Notes under the pieces: model-generated
Told to the model about the DNA's origin: nothing
What the model saw: only the letters and a program-made list of their open reading frames with translations
Database searches by the model: none
Shown: piece after piece, positions 34,537 through 41,865 of the stretch
Position numbering within the stretch: position 1 is the first letter of the stretch
Layout of the letters: every line of letters begins with the position of its first letter
Source of the DNA: Candidatus Gastranaerophilales bacterium
GTDB lineage: Bacteria; Cyanobacteriota; Vampirovibrionia; Gastranaerophilales; Gastranaerophilaceae
Direction of reading: 5' to 3'
NCBI GenBank assembly: GCA_944324285.1
Contig: CALUVR010000001.1
Location: forward strand, 110,237-174,236
DNA: 64,000 nucleotides
Position numbers and translations under genes: made by a program

Positions 34537-35328
34537 TTAATACCAATTGCAGGAATTATCCTTACACAGAAGGTTATCAAGACTTGTTATGTAATCTTCC
34601 TTAGTCATTTCATAGGTAACAGGCGTTATTGAAATTTTGTTATTCTGAACCGCAGCAATATCAGTATTTGCATCATTTGGTTCGTTTGTAAGTTCGCCTG
34701 CCATCCAATAATATACTTTTCCGCGCGGATCTACACGTTTTTCATAAGTATTTGTAAACATTCTGCTTCCGAGTTCTGTGATTGCAACTCCGCCTATATC
34801 ATCAGAATCAAGTGCCGGCACATTTACATTCAATATTGACTTTGGCGGAAATGGAAAACCATCAATTTTTTTGAGCAGAGAGTTCACAAACTTTCCTGAA
34901 AAAAGAAAATCATCGTAATCAGCCTGCATACTTGCAAGAGAAACTGCAATACTTGGAATTCCCATCATGGCTCCTTCCATCGCACAGCTTACTGTTCCTG
35001 AATACAAAATATCTGAGCCTAAATTCGGACCGTGATTAATGCCTGAAATTACAATATCCGGCATTTCTTCAGGTGACAAAATCGCATTAATTGCAATTTT
35101 TACGCAATCTCCGGGAGTGCCTGTTGTTACCCAAGTTCGTTTTGCTCCTGAAATTGTTTCCAATTCTTCAACTCTTAGCGGAGTATGTAATGTAAGTGAA
35201 TGCCCTGCAGCACTCCGCTCTCTATCAGGGGCTACTACATAGACCTCATGATCCTCTGCAAGTGCTTTTGTAAGCACTCGTATTCCGTTTGCTGCGATAC
35301 CGTCATCATTTGAAATTAGTACTTTCAT
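34537..35328 (-). CDS. surE: 5'-nucleotidase SurE
   Basis: 263 residues beginning MKVLISNDDGIAANGIRVLTKAL, the SurE metal site (Asp8-Asp9). VVAPDRERSAAGHSLTL, GTPGDCVKIAI and VISGINHGPNLGSDILYSGTVSCAMEGAMMGIPSIAVS follow in order. SurE dephosphorylates nucleoside monophosphates and polyphosphates and is linked to stationary-phase survival. A single gene with a good AAAGGAG site and a strong terminator. Confidence 0.95.
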   Translation of the reverse strand: MKVLISNDDGIAANGIRVLTKALAEDHEVYVVAPDRERSAAGHSLTLHTPLRVEELETISGAKRTWVTTGTPGDCVKIAINAILSPEEMPDIVISGINHGPNLGSDILYSGTVSCAMEGAMMGIPSIAVSLASMQADYDDFLFSGKFVNSLLKKIDGFPFPPKSILNVNVPALDSDDIGGVAITELGSRMFTNTYEKRVDPRGKVYYWMAGELTNEPNDANTDIAAVQNNKISITPVTYEMTKEDYITSLDNLLCKDNSCNWY

Positions 35329-35421
35329 ATATCTCCTTTAATAAACTGACACTCTCTTTACCTTTATAATAATATTATACCCGCTTTTATAACAATATAT
35401 ACATGTTTTTTTATAAAGTTT

Positions 35422-35493
35422 TGTAAACAAATATATGATAAATAGAAAAAATATAGCAATTTTATATACGAAAAATTTTTTATATATATGTAA
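35422..35493 (+). promoter_or_regulatory. Weak TGTAA-box promoter candidate
   Basis: TGTAA at 35422, a half-matching TATAT box 10 bp on, then TTATATATATG at 35480, 44 nt past the second box. It fits the spacing of the family but with a poor second box. Confidence 0.3.
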
Positions 35494-35617
35494 CACGAGG
35501 AAAGCTTAAATTGAGGAATCAGATACGAGATTTAAGCACACACACTACACTTCACACTATTTGAGGAATGAATCAAAAGTTTATTCCAAAAGCCTCCTTT
35601 CCGGAGGCTTTTTTTTT
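35493..35617 (+). ncRNA. Candidate small RNA with hairpin and terminator
   Basis: After a TATATA -10 (about 35481) comes about 125 nt without an ORF of note. It contains an 8-bp stem GCTTAAAT/ATTTAAGC (35504-35511 with 35530-35537), two copies of TTGAGGAAT (35511 and 35561), and a perfect terminator at the end. An unstructured CACACACTACACTTCACAC stretch lies between. This is the layout of a trans-acting sRNA, but no known family is recognised. Confidence 0.4.
35588..35617 (+). terminator. Strong terminator of the candidate small RNA
   Basis: A 10-bp stem AAAAGCCTCC/GGAGGCTTTT, TTTCC loop, nine T. Confidence 0.88.
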
Positions 35618-35703
35618 GTGCATTTTAATATGTTCAACATTACGTTTAGCCTTTGTAATGTGAACAAAGCTTTGCATAAATAATTTTAATTCAAAAATTA
35701 CAG

Positions 35704-35847
35704 CTATTTATTAACTGTCAAAAGGATTTCCGCAAGCTTGCTACCGCCGCGTCTGTCTTTAAAATGGATTTCTTTTTTCGGTTCTTCCGGGGTAAATTCA
35801 GACTTCTGATAATTAATTAAAAATTTCATAAATTCAGGACTAAACAT
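35704..35847 (-). CDS. Small hypothetical protein, 47 aa
   Basis: MFSPEFMKFLINYQKSEF to LAEILLTVNK, 47 residues, too short for a usual ORF cutoff. AAAGGAG lies 6 nt before the ATG. The centre is charged (EEPKKEIHFKDRRGGSK). A pair of TGTAA boxes and a TATAAA -10 lie upstream on the same strand. I recognise no family. Confidence 0.6.
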   Translation of the reverse strand: MFSPEFMKFLINYQKSEFTPEEPKKEIHFKDRRGGSKLAEILLTVNK

Positions 35848-35904
35848 TTATTCTCCTTTAATTACACACTACCTAATCAAAATAATAAACTACGACTTCG
35901 TATA

Positions 35905-35978
35905 TTTATAAAAACACAAAATTTTAAAATATTGCCGAATCTTAATAAAAGTTTTACATATTTTAACGCGTTGTTACA
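35905..35978 (-). promoter_or_regulatory. TGTAA-box promoter of the 47-aa gene
   Basis: On the minus strand TGTAA at 35978-35974 and 35958-35954 are spaced 20 bp, with a half-box (CGTTA) at the 10-bp position between. TATAAA at 35910-35905 stands 44 nt past the last box. The match is looser than at 1799, 16681 and 36083. Confidence 0.4.
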
Positions 35979-36082
35979 TTTAATACGGCAAATTTTATAA
36001 AGAGAAATGGTTCGAAAGTCCCTGCATTTATGAAATATAAAATTTTCTATTGAAAGAAAATGAAAAACTTATTGCTGTAAAA

Positions 36083-36150
36083 TGTAAACTTATGTAACAA
36101 CTTTTTTAAAATGAAGCACTTTTATGGAAATCAAATACTTTATATATATA
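36083..36150 (+). promoter_or_regulatory. TGTAA-box promoter of the 69-aa gene
   Basis: TGTAAACTTATGTAAC at 36083-36098 with boxes in 10-bp phase; after 37 nt TACTTTATATATATA at 36136 supplies the -10. It is nearly identical in plan to 1799-1864. Additional TGTAAA (36076) adds a possible third box. Confidence 0.5.
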
Positions 36151-36195
36151 CATGAGATATGAAGTATGAAATTCTGAATAAAAAGGAGCAATACA

Positions 36196-36405
36196 ATGGG
36201 TGACTTTAGCGTACAGGCAATTGGAACAAATAGAACAGACGATATAGATAATAGAAAAAAACAAAAAATGCAATTTGGCGACGGATTTAATGCTTTTTAT
36301 AACAGACTGAAATCCGGAGAAGGCTTGTTTACGCTGATGCGTTCCCAGGGAACAACAGCTCAGGCTTATGACGGATCTCAGGGCTACGGGGCAGCTAATA
36401 TTTAG
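36196..36405 (+). CDS. Small hypothetical protein, 69 aa
   Basis: The protein reads MGDFSVQAIGTNRTDDIDNRKKQKMQ and ends Gly/Tyr/Gln-rich (AYDGSQGYGAANI). Soluble and polar, with no recognised domain. AAGGAGC lies 7 nt before the ATG and a TGTAA-box promoter further up. A 12-bp hairpin with T-tract follows 48 nt after the stop and probably ends the message. It is one of the presumed co-regulated lineage-specific genes. Confidence 0.72.
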   Translation: MGDFSVQAIGTNRTDDIDNRKKQKMQFGDGFNAFYNRLKSGEGLFTLMRSQGTTAQAYDGSQGYGAANI

Positions 36406-36452
36406 CAGGCGCCTGTTATCAGCGCATCTTTGCAAAATAAAATTTTTGGTAT

Positions 36453-36484
36453 AAAATAGTCCTTGCGAATGTAAGGACTATTTT
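36453..36484 (+). promoter_or_regulatory. Terminator-like hairpin that covers the coaX ribosome site
   Basis: AAAATAGTCCTT (36453-36464) pairs perfectly with AAGGACTATTTT (36473-36484), 8-nt loop. The 3' arm contains the coaX Shine-Dalgarno AAGGA and ends one base before the ATG. A TATAAA -10 candidate at 36450 would start transcription inside the 5' arm, freeing the site, while read-through RNA would be terminated or masked. Confidence 0.6.
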
Positions 36485-36485
36485 T

Positions 36486-37250
36486 ATGCTATTAACAGCC
36501 GATATAGGAAATACGAATATAACACTAGGGCTTTTTGATGAGAATGCTCTGGTAGAGGAATTCAGACTCGCTTCAGATAAAGACCTTTCGCTTGAAGAGT
36601 ATGAAGTATTGCTGAAGTCGCTATTTAGCAGATTTCTTGTTGACGGTTGCATTATTTCATCTGTTGTGGAAGAATTGAATAACAAATTTAAATCAGCAGT
36701 AAAGAATGTTTTTAAAGTAGATCCGTTGTTTTTGTCCGCAAAGATAAATACCGGGGTTAATATAAAAATGCCTAACCTTGATGAAGTAGGTGCTGATAGG
36801 ATTGCAAACGCGGCAGGGGCTTATATATTATATAAACATCCGGTAATAGTAATTGATTTTGGAACCGCTACAACATTTGATATTGTAGATGGAAACGGTG
36901 ATTTTATAGGAGGAGTGATAGCTCCTGGGATAAATCTACAGCTTAAGACGTTGAATAAATTCACCTCCAAATTACCGAGAATTGATGCGGCAAGTTCGCC
37001 GTCAGCAATAGGAAATAACACTGTTGATGCTATTTTATCAGGAGTAATAAGAGGATGTGCCTGCATGATAGACGGGCTTATTGCACAATGTGAAGAAGAG
37101 CTTGGGGAAAAAGCAGTTATCGTTGCAACAGGCGGGTATTCTGCATATCTTGCCGAATATATGAAGCGTCCGTTTGATTTTATTAACCCTACCTTGACTC
37201 TGGAGGGGCTTAGACACCTTTATAATATAAACCAGCTTACTAACGTGTAA
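36486..37250 (+). CDS. coaX: Type III pantothenate kinase
   Basis: A 254-aa ASKHA-fold kinase making 4'-phosphopantothenate, the first step to coenzyme A. LLTADIGNTNITLGLFD is the phosphate-1 loop, GADRIANAAGAY and VIDFGTATTFDIVDGNGDFIGGVIAPG complete the CoaX signature, with TGGYSAYLAEY at the adenosine site. Type III enzymes need a monovalent cation and are not feedback inhibited by CoA. A single gene with a bidirectional terminator after it. Confidence 0.95.
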   Translation: MLLTADIGNTNITLGLFDENALVEEFRLASDKDLSLEEYEVLLKSLFSRFLVDGCIISSVVEELNNKFKSAVKNVFKVDPLFLSAKINTGVNIKMPNLDEVGADRIANAAGAYILYKHPVIVIDFGTATTFDIVDGNGDFIGGVIAPGINLQLKTLNKFTSKLPRIDAASSPSAIGNNTVDAILSGVIRGCACMIDGLIAQCEEELGEKAVIVATGGYSAYLAEYMKRPFDFINPTLTLEGLRHLYNINQLTNV

Positions 37251-37303
37251 TAACGCAATATATTGACTAACATAATTTAAGCACGTCACTAATTAAATTA
37301 ATC

Positions 37304-37339
37304 AAAAACCGTGTAAGGTATTTACTTTACACGGTTTTT
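37304..37339. terminator. Bidirectional terminator after coaX
   Basis: A 13-bp stem AAAAACCGTGTAA/TTACACGGTTTTT, 10-nt loop, between convergent genes. Confidence 0.88.
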
Positions 37340-37362
37340 AGCATTAAAGATATATTGACTGA

Positions 37363-37647
37363 TTAAGCGGCAATTTCGCCCTTAATTTCTCTGATTAAGT
37401 ATTCAGCAACCCATTCAAAGTCTTTGTTATCGTGGGCAGCTTTTTCAAGATATTTAATGGAAGCGTCGCCGATTCTAATCAAAGTCATAGCAACAACACC
37501 TCTTTTAACTCCTCTTACAACCTGTAATTGATCAACAAGCTGCGGAAGAGCTTTAGTTCCGATATCAACTAATTTATTTTCGAGTTCATTTTTAGTAGTA
37601 TTGTCTGCATTTTCTAACTTTGTAAGAATTTCATTAACTGTATCCAT
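37363..37647 (-). CDS. Small HEAT-repeat-like protein, 94 aa
   Basis: MDTVNEILTKLENADNTTKNEL onwards: three helical hairpins including VDIGTKALPQLVDQLQ and MTLIRIGDASIKYLEKAA, the spacing of one to two HEAT repeats. Such modules bind other proteins. I start at 37647, where GGAG is 7 nt upstream; the ATG at 37659 is itself part of that ribosome site. No partner is evident nearby. Confidence 0.72.
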   Translation of the reverse strand: MDTVNEILTKLENADNTTKNELENKLVDIGTKALPQLVDQLQVVRGVKRGVVAMTLIRIGDASIKYLEKAAHDNKDFEWVAEYLIREIKGEIAA

Positions 37648-37749
37648 ATCTTTCTCCATATATTTTCTAACCTATGTTATTATTATAATTCAAAAGATTA
37701 AGGATTAGGGATTTCCTTACATAATCTTTATATCGTATAAAGGAACACT

Positions 37750-37775
37750 AAAAAACCCGCATTTACTGCGGGTTT
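37750..37775 (-). terminator. Terminator after the 695-aa gene
   Basis: Stem AAACCCGC/GCGGGTTT, 7-nt loop, six U on the minus strand. Confidence 0.85.
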
Positions 37776-37781
37776 AAATCT

Positions 37782-39869
37782 TTATGCCTCAAACATTTTG
37801 AAGTTTCGCTCGACGTTTTTATCCATTACTGATTTTATAGAATCATATTCTGTTTGAAGTGAATTGTGCTCTGTATCAATGTTTTTCAATTCAATGTCAT
37901 AGCGTTTATCTTTTGCCTGGATAGCATTCATTTTTTTGTTATATTCAGCTTCTGCAAGAGTAATATCAACATCTACGGTAGATTCTGTGATATCGCTGCA
38001 GTTTGTATACATAGTGGAAACCCACATATCTTCAGCGTTAACCTGTTCCATTGAAACAAGGCTGCTTTCTAAGGCGTATTGCAACCATTCCTGACTTGAA
38101 GCAAGACCTTTTTCAATTGTTTGATAACCGCCTTCAAGCATGCGTTCAAAGAGGTTTGTGTACCACTTAGCTTTTGCTTCACCATCAGCATCAGGATCGT
38201 TTACGTCAACCCAGGTATATTTTGGTGTACCGTACAATTCCATTGCTTTTTCGCAGAGGTAAACATCTATGATAGCCTGGAAGTTACAATAGTATTCTTT
38301 TTCTACGTCTACATAATCAATTTTGCCATCTCCGTCAGCATCTACACCGGTGCTTTCTTTTCCTTCCATCGTAACATAGGCACCGGTAACCCCGCCTTCG
38401 GACGGATCAAGTGCAGTTGTAGGGAAGAGCGGAGCATTAGACCTGCCTGCTTCAATATCTTCTGCATCAATTTCTCCATCTCCGTCGATATCGTTGTATG
38501 GACCATAGAGAATCCATTCCATATCGTCAAGGTAGTCGTAATATTGCTCACCTATATCATCTCTGCCAAATATAAACATTGCTAATTTCTTTGAAGCTTC
38601 ATGATATGCATCTTGAGCATTTTTGACTTCTTGAGTTATATTGCTTGAAGATGCTACTTCATCTCTGTCTAAAGCCCCTAAGATACTGCTCTGAAAGTAT
38701 TTATACATGTCTATAACACCGTCAACAACATCGTTTTCAGAAACTTTATTTTGAACAATTTCTGTCCATGTTGCTCCGTCTCCAAAATCAGCATTACCTT
38801 CTAGAGCAGGTGCAGTTTGCTCAGGATCAATAGTATCCGGCCAAGTAATGGTGTGATTTGTAGGATCTATAATAACACCTGCCGGGTACTCCGAAGTGCT
38901 CGTAAAACCACGATTTGGAGCAGGAGTTGTTGTTTCAGACCTATCTTGATCTTTAGCCAGAGATAAGTATTCTTCCATCTGAGCTATAAATGTAGGGTTT
39001 TTCTGAGGATCGATAAATCCTTTAAGTTTACCCCATATTTCATTCATTTTTCCCTGATAATCAGTTGCTTCGCTATATGCGGGAACTTTATACATTCCAT
39101 TGGTGTCGATTTCATAATTTTTACCCATTAATTCTTTATATAATTCTTCATAAGTTCTTCCACCACCTGTTGTTCCATAGACCAAATCCTTCATATACTG
39201 TTTGAGTGCAGCAGTATATGCAGCGTCTGCAGCCTGATAGTCCTCTAACAGGGCTGTATAAACGCCGTATTCAACAGATGTTTTTGATTTTTCATAACCA
39301 TAGTGAAGCCCTGATACTCTGTTTGCCTGTGGAATAGGATTATCTTCTGTTGCAGGGATATATTCGTATACCATATCCCCTTCCCAGATTCTCTGTAAAT
39401 CTTTATCAAATCCATATACCTGATCTTGTTCAAAGTATGTGGTTGTTTTTTCTAATCCGTAGGATTTCAGAAATTCTTCCAACGCTTTTGCGTTCAAACC
39501 TTCTGTGTCGCCTTCCTCAATCTCCTTATCTTCGGAAGCTTTCTTAAATGCTTCTTCATATCTTGCTGTATCAAGTTCTGATACCAATAATTCACCTGAT
39601 TTGTTAACCAGACCGTACTGGTTGTTCATCGGGCTGTATGCTGTTAAGCTGTTGAAAGTCAAATCCTGATACTGTTTTTCGCCGAGCATATTGTAATTGC
39701 TCATCATTAATTGAGTCTTATTCAAAGCAGCAATATATTCGTCACTCACCTTAGAACTTTCCGTTGTAAGGCGCATCTTGGCGTTGTTAATGAGCTGTGA
39801 ACGCAGTTCATTATCCGCCATACGTGACGTGATAGATAATAATCTAGCTTGTGATGCTGCCAATCCCAT
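37782..39869 (-). CDS. Large lineage-specific protein with two EF-hand-like calcium loops
   Basis: 695 residues beginning MGLAASQARLLSITSRMAD, an N-terminal helix followed by about 80 residues of coiled coil. No signal peptide or membrane helix. At about residues 456-467 and 508-519 stand DIDGDGEIDAED and DADGDGKIDYVD, classic DxDxDGxIDxxD calcium loops as in EF-hands and dockerins. A last coiled coil ends the protein (MNAIQAKDKRYDIELKNIDTEHNSLQ region). Overall it is acidic and Tyr-rich. I cannot name a function; a secreted or surface structural protein exported without a Sec signal is one idea. A TGTAA-box plus GCCGATAA promoter lies upstream. Confidence 0.8.
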   Translation of the reverse strand: MGLAASQARLLSITSRMADNELRSQLINNAKMRLTTESSKVSDEYIAALNKTQLMMSNYNMLGEKQYQDLTFNSLTAYSPMNNQYGLVNKSGELLVSELDTARYEEAFKKASEDKEIEEGDTEGLNAKALEEFLKSYGLEKTTTYFEQDQVYGFDKDLQRIWEGDMVYEYIPATEDNPIPQANRVSGLHYGYEKSKTSVEYGVYTALLEDYQAADAAYTAALKQYMKDLVYGTTGGGRTYEELYKELMGKNYEIDTNGMYKVPAYSEATDYQGKMNEIWGKLKGFIDPQKNPTFIAQMEEYLSLAKDQDRSETTTPAPNRGFTSTSEYPAGVIIDPTNHTITWPDTIDPEQTAPALEGNADFGDGATWTEIVQNKVSENDVVDGVIDMYKYFQSSILGALDRDEVASSSNITQEVKNAQDAYHEASKKLAMFIFGRDDIGEQYYDYLDDMEWILYGPYNDIDGDGEIDAEDIEAGRSNAPLFPTTALDPSEGGVTGAYVTMEGKESTGVDADGDGKIDYVDVEKEYYCNFQAIIDVYLCEKAMELYGTPKYTWVDVNDPDADGEAKAKWYTNLFERMLEGGYQTIEKGLASSQEWLQYALESSLVSMEQVNAEDMWVSTMYTNCSDITESTVDVDITLAEAEYNKKMNAIQAKDKRYDIELKNIDTEHNSLQTEYDSIKSVMDKNVERNFKMFEA

Positions 39870-39923
39870 AGTTTACGAACTTTTTCCTTTCAAATCTTTG
39901 TTTCGTAATATATTCTTTGTATG

Positions 39924-39984
39924 GTTATCGGCTTTTTGGGGTATTTTCTTTAAATTATATAGAAAATTTTTACAATTCGTTACA
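39924..39984 (-). promoter_or_regulatory. TGTAA-box / sigma-28-like promoter of the 695-aa gene
   Basis: TGTAACGAATTGTAAA at 39984-39969 holds two boxes in 10-bp phase. Downstream, TAAAG, 15 nt and GCCGATAA (ending at 39925) closely match the flagellar sigma-28 consensus TAAAGTTT-N11-GCCGATAA. GATAAC falls 41 nt after the second box. The first box includes the stop codon of the upstream gene. Confidence 0.5.
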
Positions 39985-41017
39985 TTTTTTTTAACGCATT
40001 TTCAAGTCTTTTTAATTTTTTCTCACCTGTTCCAATTCCGCAAAGAAGCATTGTTGATTTTGAATTTGTTTTTTCATCTTCAATGTTTTCTTTTTCATAA
40101 AGATATTTTGAAAGTTCATATCCTGTGCAATTTTTATGTTTAACAAGAATTTTTGTAACATCGTCACCGAAAAATTCACAATTACAGCAATTTTCTTTTA
40201 GAGATTTTATATTTGAAATAAGTGTTTCCAACTGTTTTTTGCCGCGTTTTGAATTGAGAAAATTAATATTTGCCTCAATAGACGCAAGAAGCGGGTATGA
40301 AGGCGATGTGGTGTTAATCATGGAAATAGCTTTTTCAGGGTCAAGATTGCAATTACAATGTAAGAGAGCCGTCGGGTTCAAGCCGCCTGCTGTCTTATGA
40401 AGGGATTGGATTGTAAAATCCGCGATTTTTACTGCACTTTCCGGAAGATTTTCAGAAAACGGATAAAGCGCGCCGTGTGCTTCATCAACAATGAGATAGG
40501 TTTCGTATTTTTCGCATAGCGTTTTTATCGCCCTTACATCTGATACAATCCCTTCGTAAGTCGGCGATGTTATGATTACAGCCTTAATTTTTTCATTTAC
40601 AAGGCACTTTTCAAGGTTTTCAACAGGTGTTGCGAGCGGAACATCCCATTCTGACGATAGAGGCACTTCAAAATAAACAGGAATCCCTCCCGCGAGTTTA
40701 ACCGCATTACTGTGGCATGGGTGTGAATTAGCCCAGATAAGAACTTTCTCGTTTTTTTGCACACATGCCAACACCGCAGCTATAATCCCGCTTGTTGAAC
40801 CGTTTGTTAAAAAGAAGGTTGATTTTGTCCCGTAAATCTTACTTGCATGCTGTTGAGCCTCTTTAAGCGCCTCTTGCGGATTATAAAAGTCCGTTTCCGA
40901 GATATCATATTTATAGAAATTTCTGAACTTATTAAATATAAAATATTTCTGCCCGTGTGAAGGCGTTGTAAATAATGATTTCCTGCAAGTTTTTCTTAGA
41001 ATTTTAATAAGACTCAT
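39980..41017 (-). CDS. Orn/Lys/Arg decarboxylase-family PLP enzyme, short form
   Basis: 345 residues of a fold-type I PLP enzyme of the basic amino acid decarboxylase group. FFLTNGSTSGIIAAVLAC binds the cofactor phosphate, VDEAHGA holds the pyridine-nitrogen Asp, and SLHKTAGGLN carries the Schiff-base Lys. The start TTPSHGQK matches the family TPGHxxG. Bacterial members usually have 450-490 aa; here the C-terminal domain is reduced to about 90 residues. Arginine or lysine is the likely substrate, for polyamine synthesis, but substrate is not readable. It is one base downstream of the PilZ gene. Confidence 0.82.
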   Translation of the reverse strand: MSLIKILRKTCRKSLFTTPSHGQKYFIFNKFRNFYKYDISETDFYNPQEALKEAQQHASKIYGTKSTFFLTNGSTSGIIAAVLACVQKNEKVLIWANSHPCHSNAVKLAGGIPVYFEVPLSSEWDVPLATPVENLEKCLVNEKIKAVIITSPTYEGIVSDVRAIKTLCEKYETYLIVDEAHGALYPFSENLPESAVKIADFTIQSLHKTAGGLNPTALLHCNCNLDPEKAISMINTTSPSYPLLASIEANINFLNSKRGKKQLETLISNIKSLKENCCNCEFFGDDVTKILVKHKNCTGYELSKYLYEKENIEDEKTNSKSTMLLCGIGTGEKKLKRLENALKKM

Positions 41018-41018
41018 T

Positions 41019-41609
41019 TTATTTATTTTTAATTTCGATACTTCTTTTTGTGCAATATTGAATAAGAGTCATTTTATCTCTGTTTTCATTGAACAAGAAA
41101 CGCCCTGAATGTGTATATTCACCGTTTGTGCCTTTTTCAATTCTTATCGGGCTGTATTTGCATGTAACACTCTGCGCCTCTGAAAGCGGAAGCGTAATAC
41201 AATATTCGCCCTCAATATTTACATTTGATTTCGTTTTGAATTTCATACCCCCTGCAGATATATCAAGTGTCGTAACTGGAAATTTATCGTCGCCTGCAAA
41301 AAGTTCCAAATCATGAACATACTTAACACGAGTATATTGACGGCGCTGAAGAAACTTATGTTTTGCAGGACTTGCGATAAAAAGAGTGTTCCCCTCTATT
41401 GATTTAGGATAAGAATCAAAATAAAGCGTACCGTATTTGCTTTCCAGATAAAATTCACAATAGTTACTTCTTAGAATATGCTCAGGTTTATATTCCAATT
41501 CCAGTGTAAATCCCTCCGGAGCAACATCCGTAATGGTCCCTTTATTGGCAAATTTAAAATCTGCCGGAATAATTATAACTCTTTGACCTTTTTCAACTAA
41601 TTCTCTCAT
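41019..41609 (-). CDS. PilZ-domain c-di-GMP-binding protein (YcgR-like layout)
   Basis: 196 residues. An N-terminal beta-barrel (GQRVIIIPADFKFANKGTITDV, YFDSYPKSIEGN) resembles the YcgR N-domain. A C-terminal PilZ domain has RRQYTRVKY (RxxxR) and LDISAGGMKF (D/NxSxxG), the two c-di-GMP contacts, both intact. YcgR-type proteins slow the flagellar motor, which would suit a genome with flagellar rod genes, but this link is inference. It shares a transcript with the decarboxylase-like gene and has a long structured leader. Confidence 0.85.
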   Translation of the reverse strand: MRELVEKGQRVIIIPADFKFANKGTITDVAPEGFTLELEYKPEHILRSNYCEFYLESKYGTLYFDSYPKSIEGNTLFIASPAKHKFLQRRQYTRVKYVHDLELFAGDDKFPVTTLDISAGGMKFKTKSNVNIEGEYCITLPLSEAQSVTCKYSPIRIEKGTNGEYTHSGRFLFNENRDKMTLIQYCTKRSIEIKNK

Positions 41610-41687
41610 TTATCAAATCCTCTTTTAAAATACTTTTCTTTATTATAGCTCATTCATCGTTATTTGTCACCTTCTTAATATAATTAA

Positions 41688-41808
41688 AGAAAAGCCCCGT
41701 CCAAAACCGGCGGGGCAAATACTGAGCAATCAGAAGAGTTGAGGATTTACATTTATATGCTACCTCTATTCTTTTGGTGAAACATTACCAAAAGTAAGTA
41801 ATTTTATA
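41688..41808 (-). promoter_or_regulatory. Attenuator-like leader of the pilZ-decarboxylase operon
   Basis: On the minus strand, TATAAA (41808-41803) precedes a leader with hairpin CTTTTGGT/ACCAAAAG (41794-41787 with 41778-41771), a GAGG/CCTC pairing, and a terminator GCCCCG/CGGGGC (41716-41694) followed by TTTTCTTT. The ACCAAAA arm can instead pair with TTTTGG in the terminator loop, so two folds are possible. The PilZ start is 79 nt beyond. No known riboswitch class is recognised. Confidence 0.45.
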
Positions 41809-41810
41809 TT

Positions 41811-41843
41811 AAAAAAGCAGTCCCTAAAGATTAAGGACTGCTT
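41811..41843 (-). terminator. Terminator after secY
   Basis: Stem AAGCAGTCC/GGACTGCTT, 11-nt loop, six U on the minus strand. Confidence 0.85.
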
Positions 41844-41865
41844 AGTCAGTTTGTATAACACTTTG

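Noticed and set aside
41688..41808. Lysine, c-di-GMP or preQ1 riboswitch
   Set aside because: The leader is too short for a lysine riboswitch and lacks the conserved cores of the c-di-GMP and preQ1 classes; kept only as an unnamed attenuator candidate.
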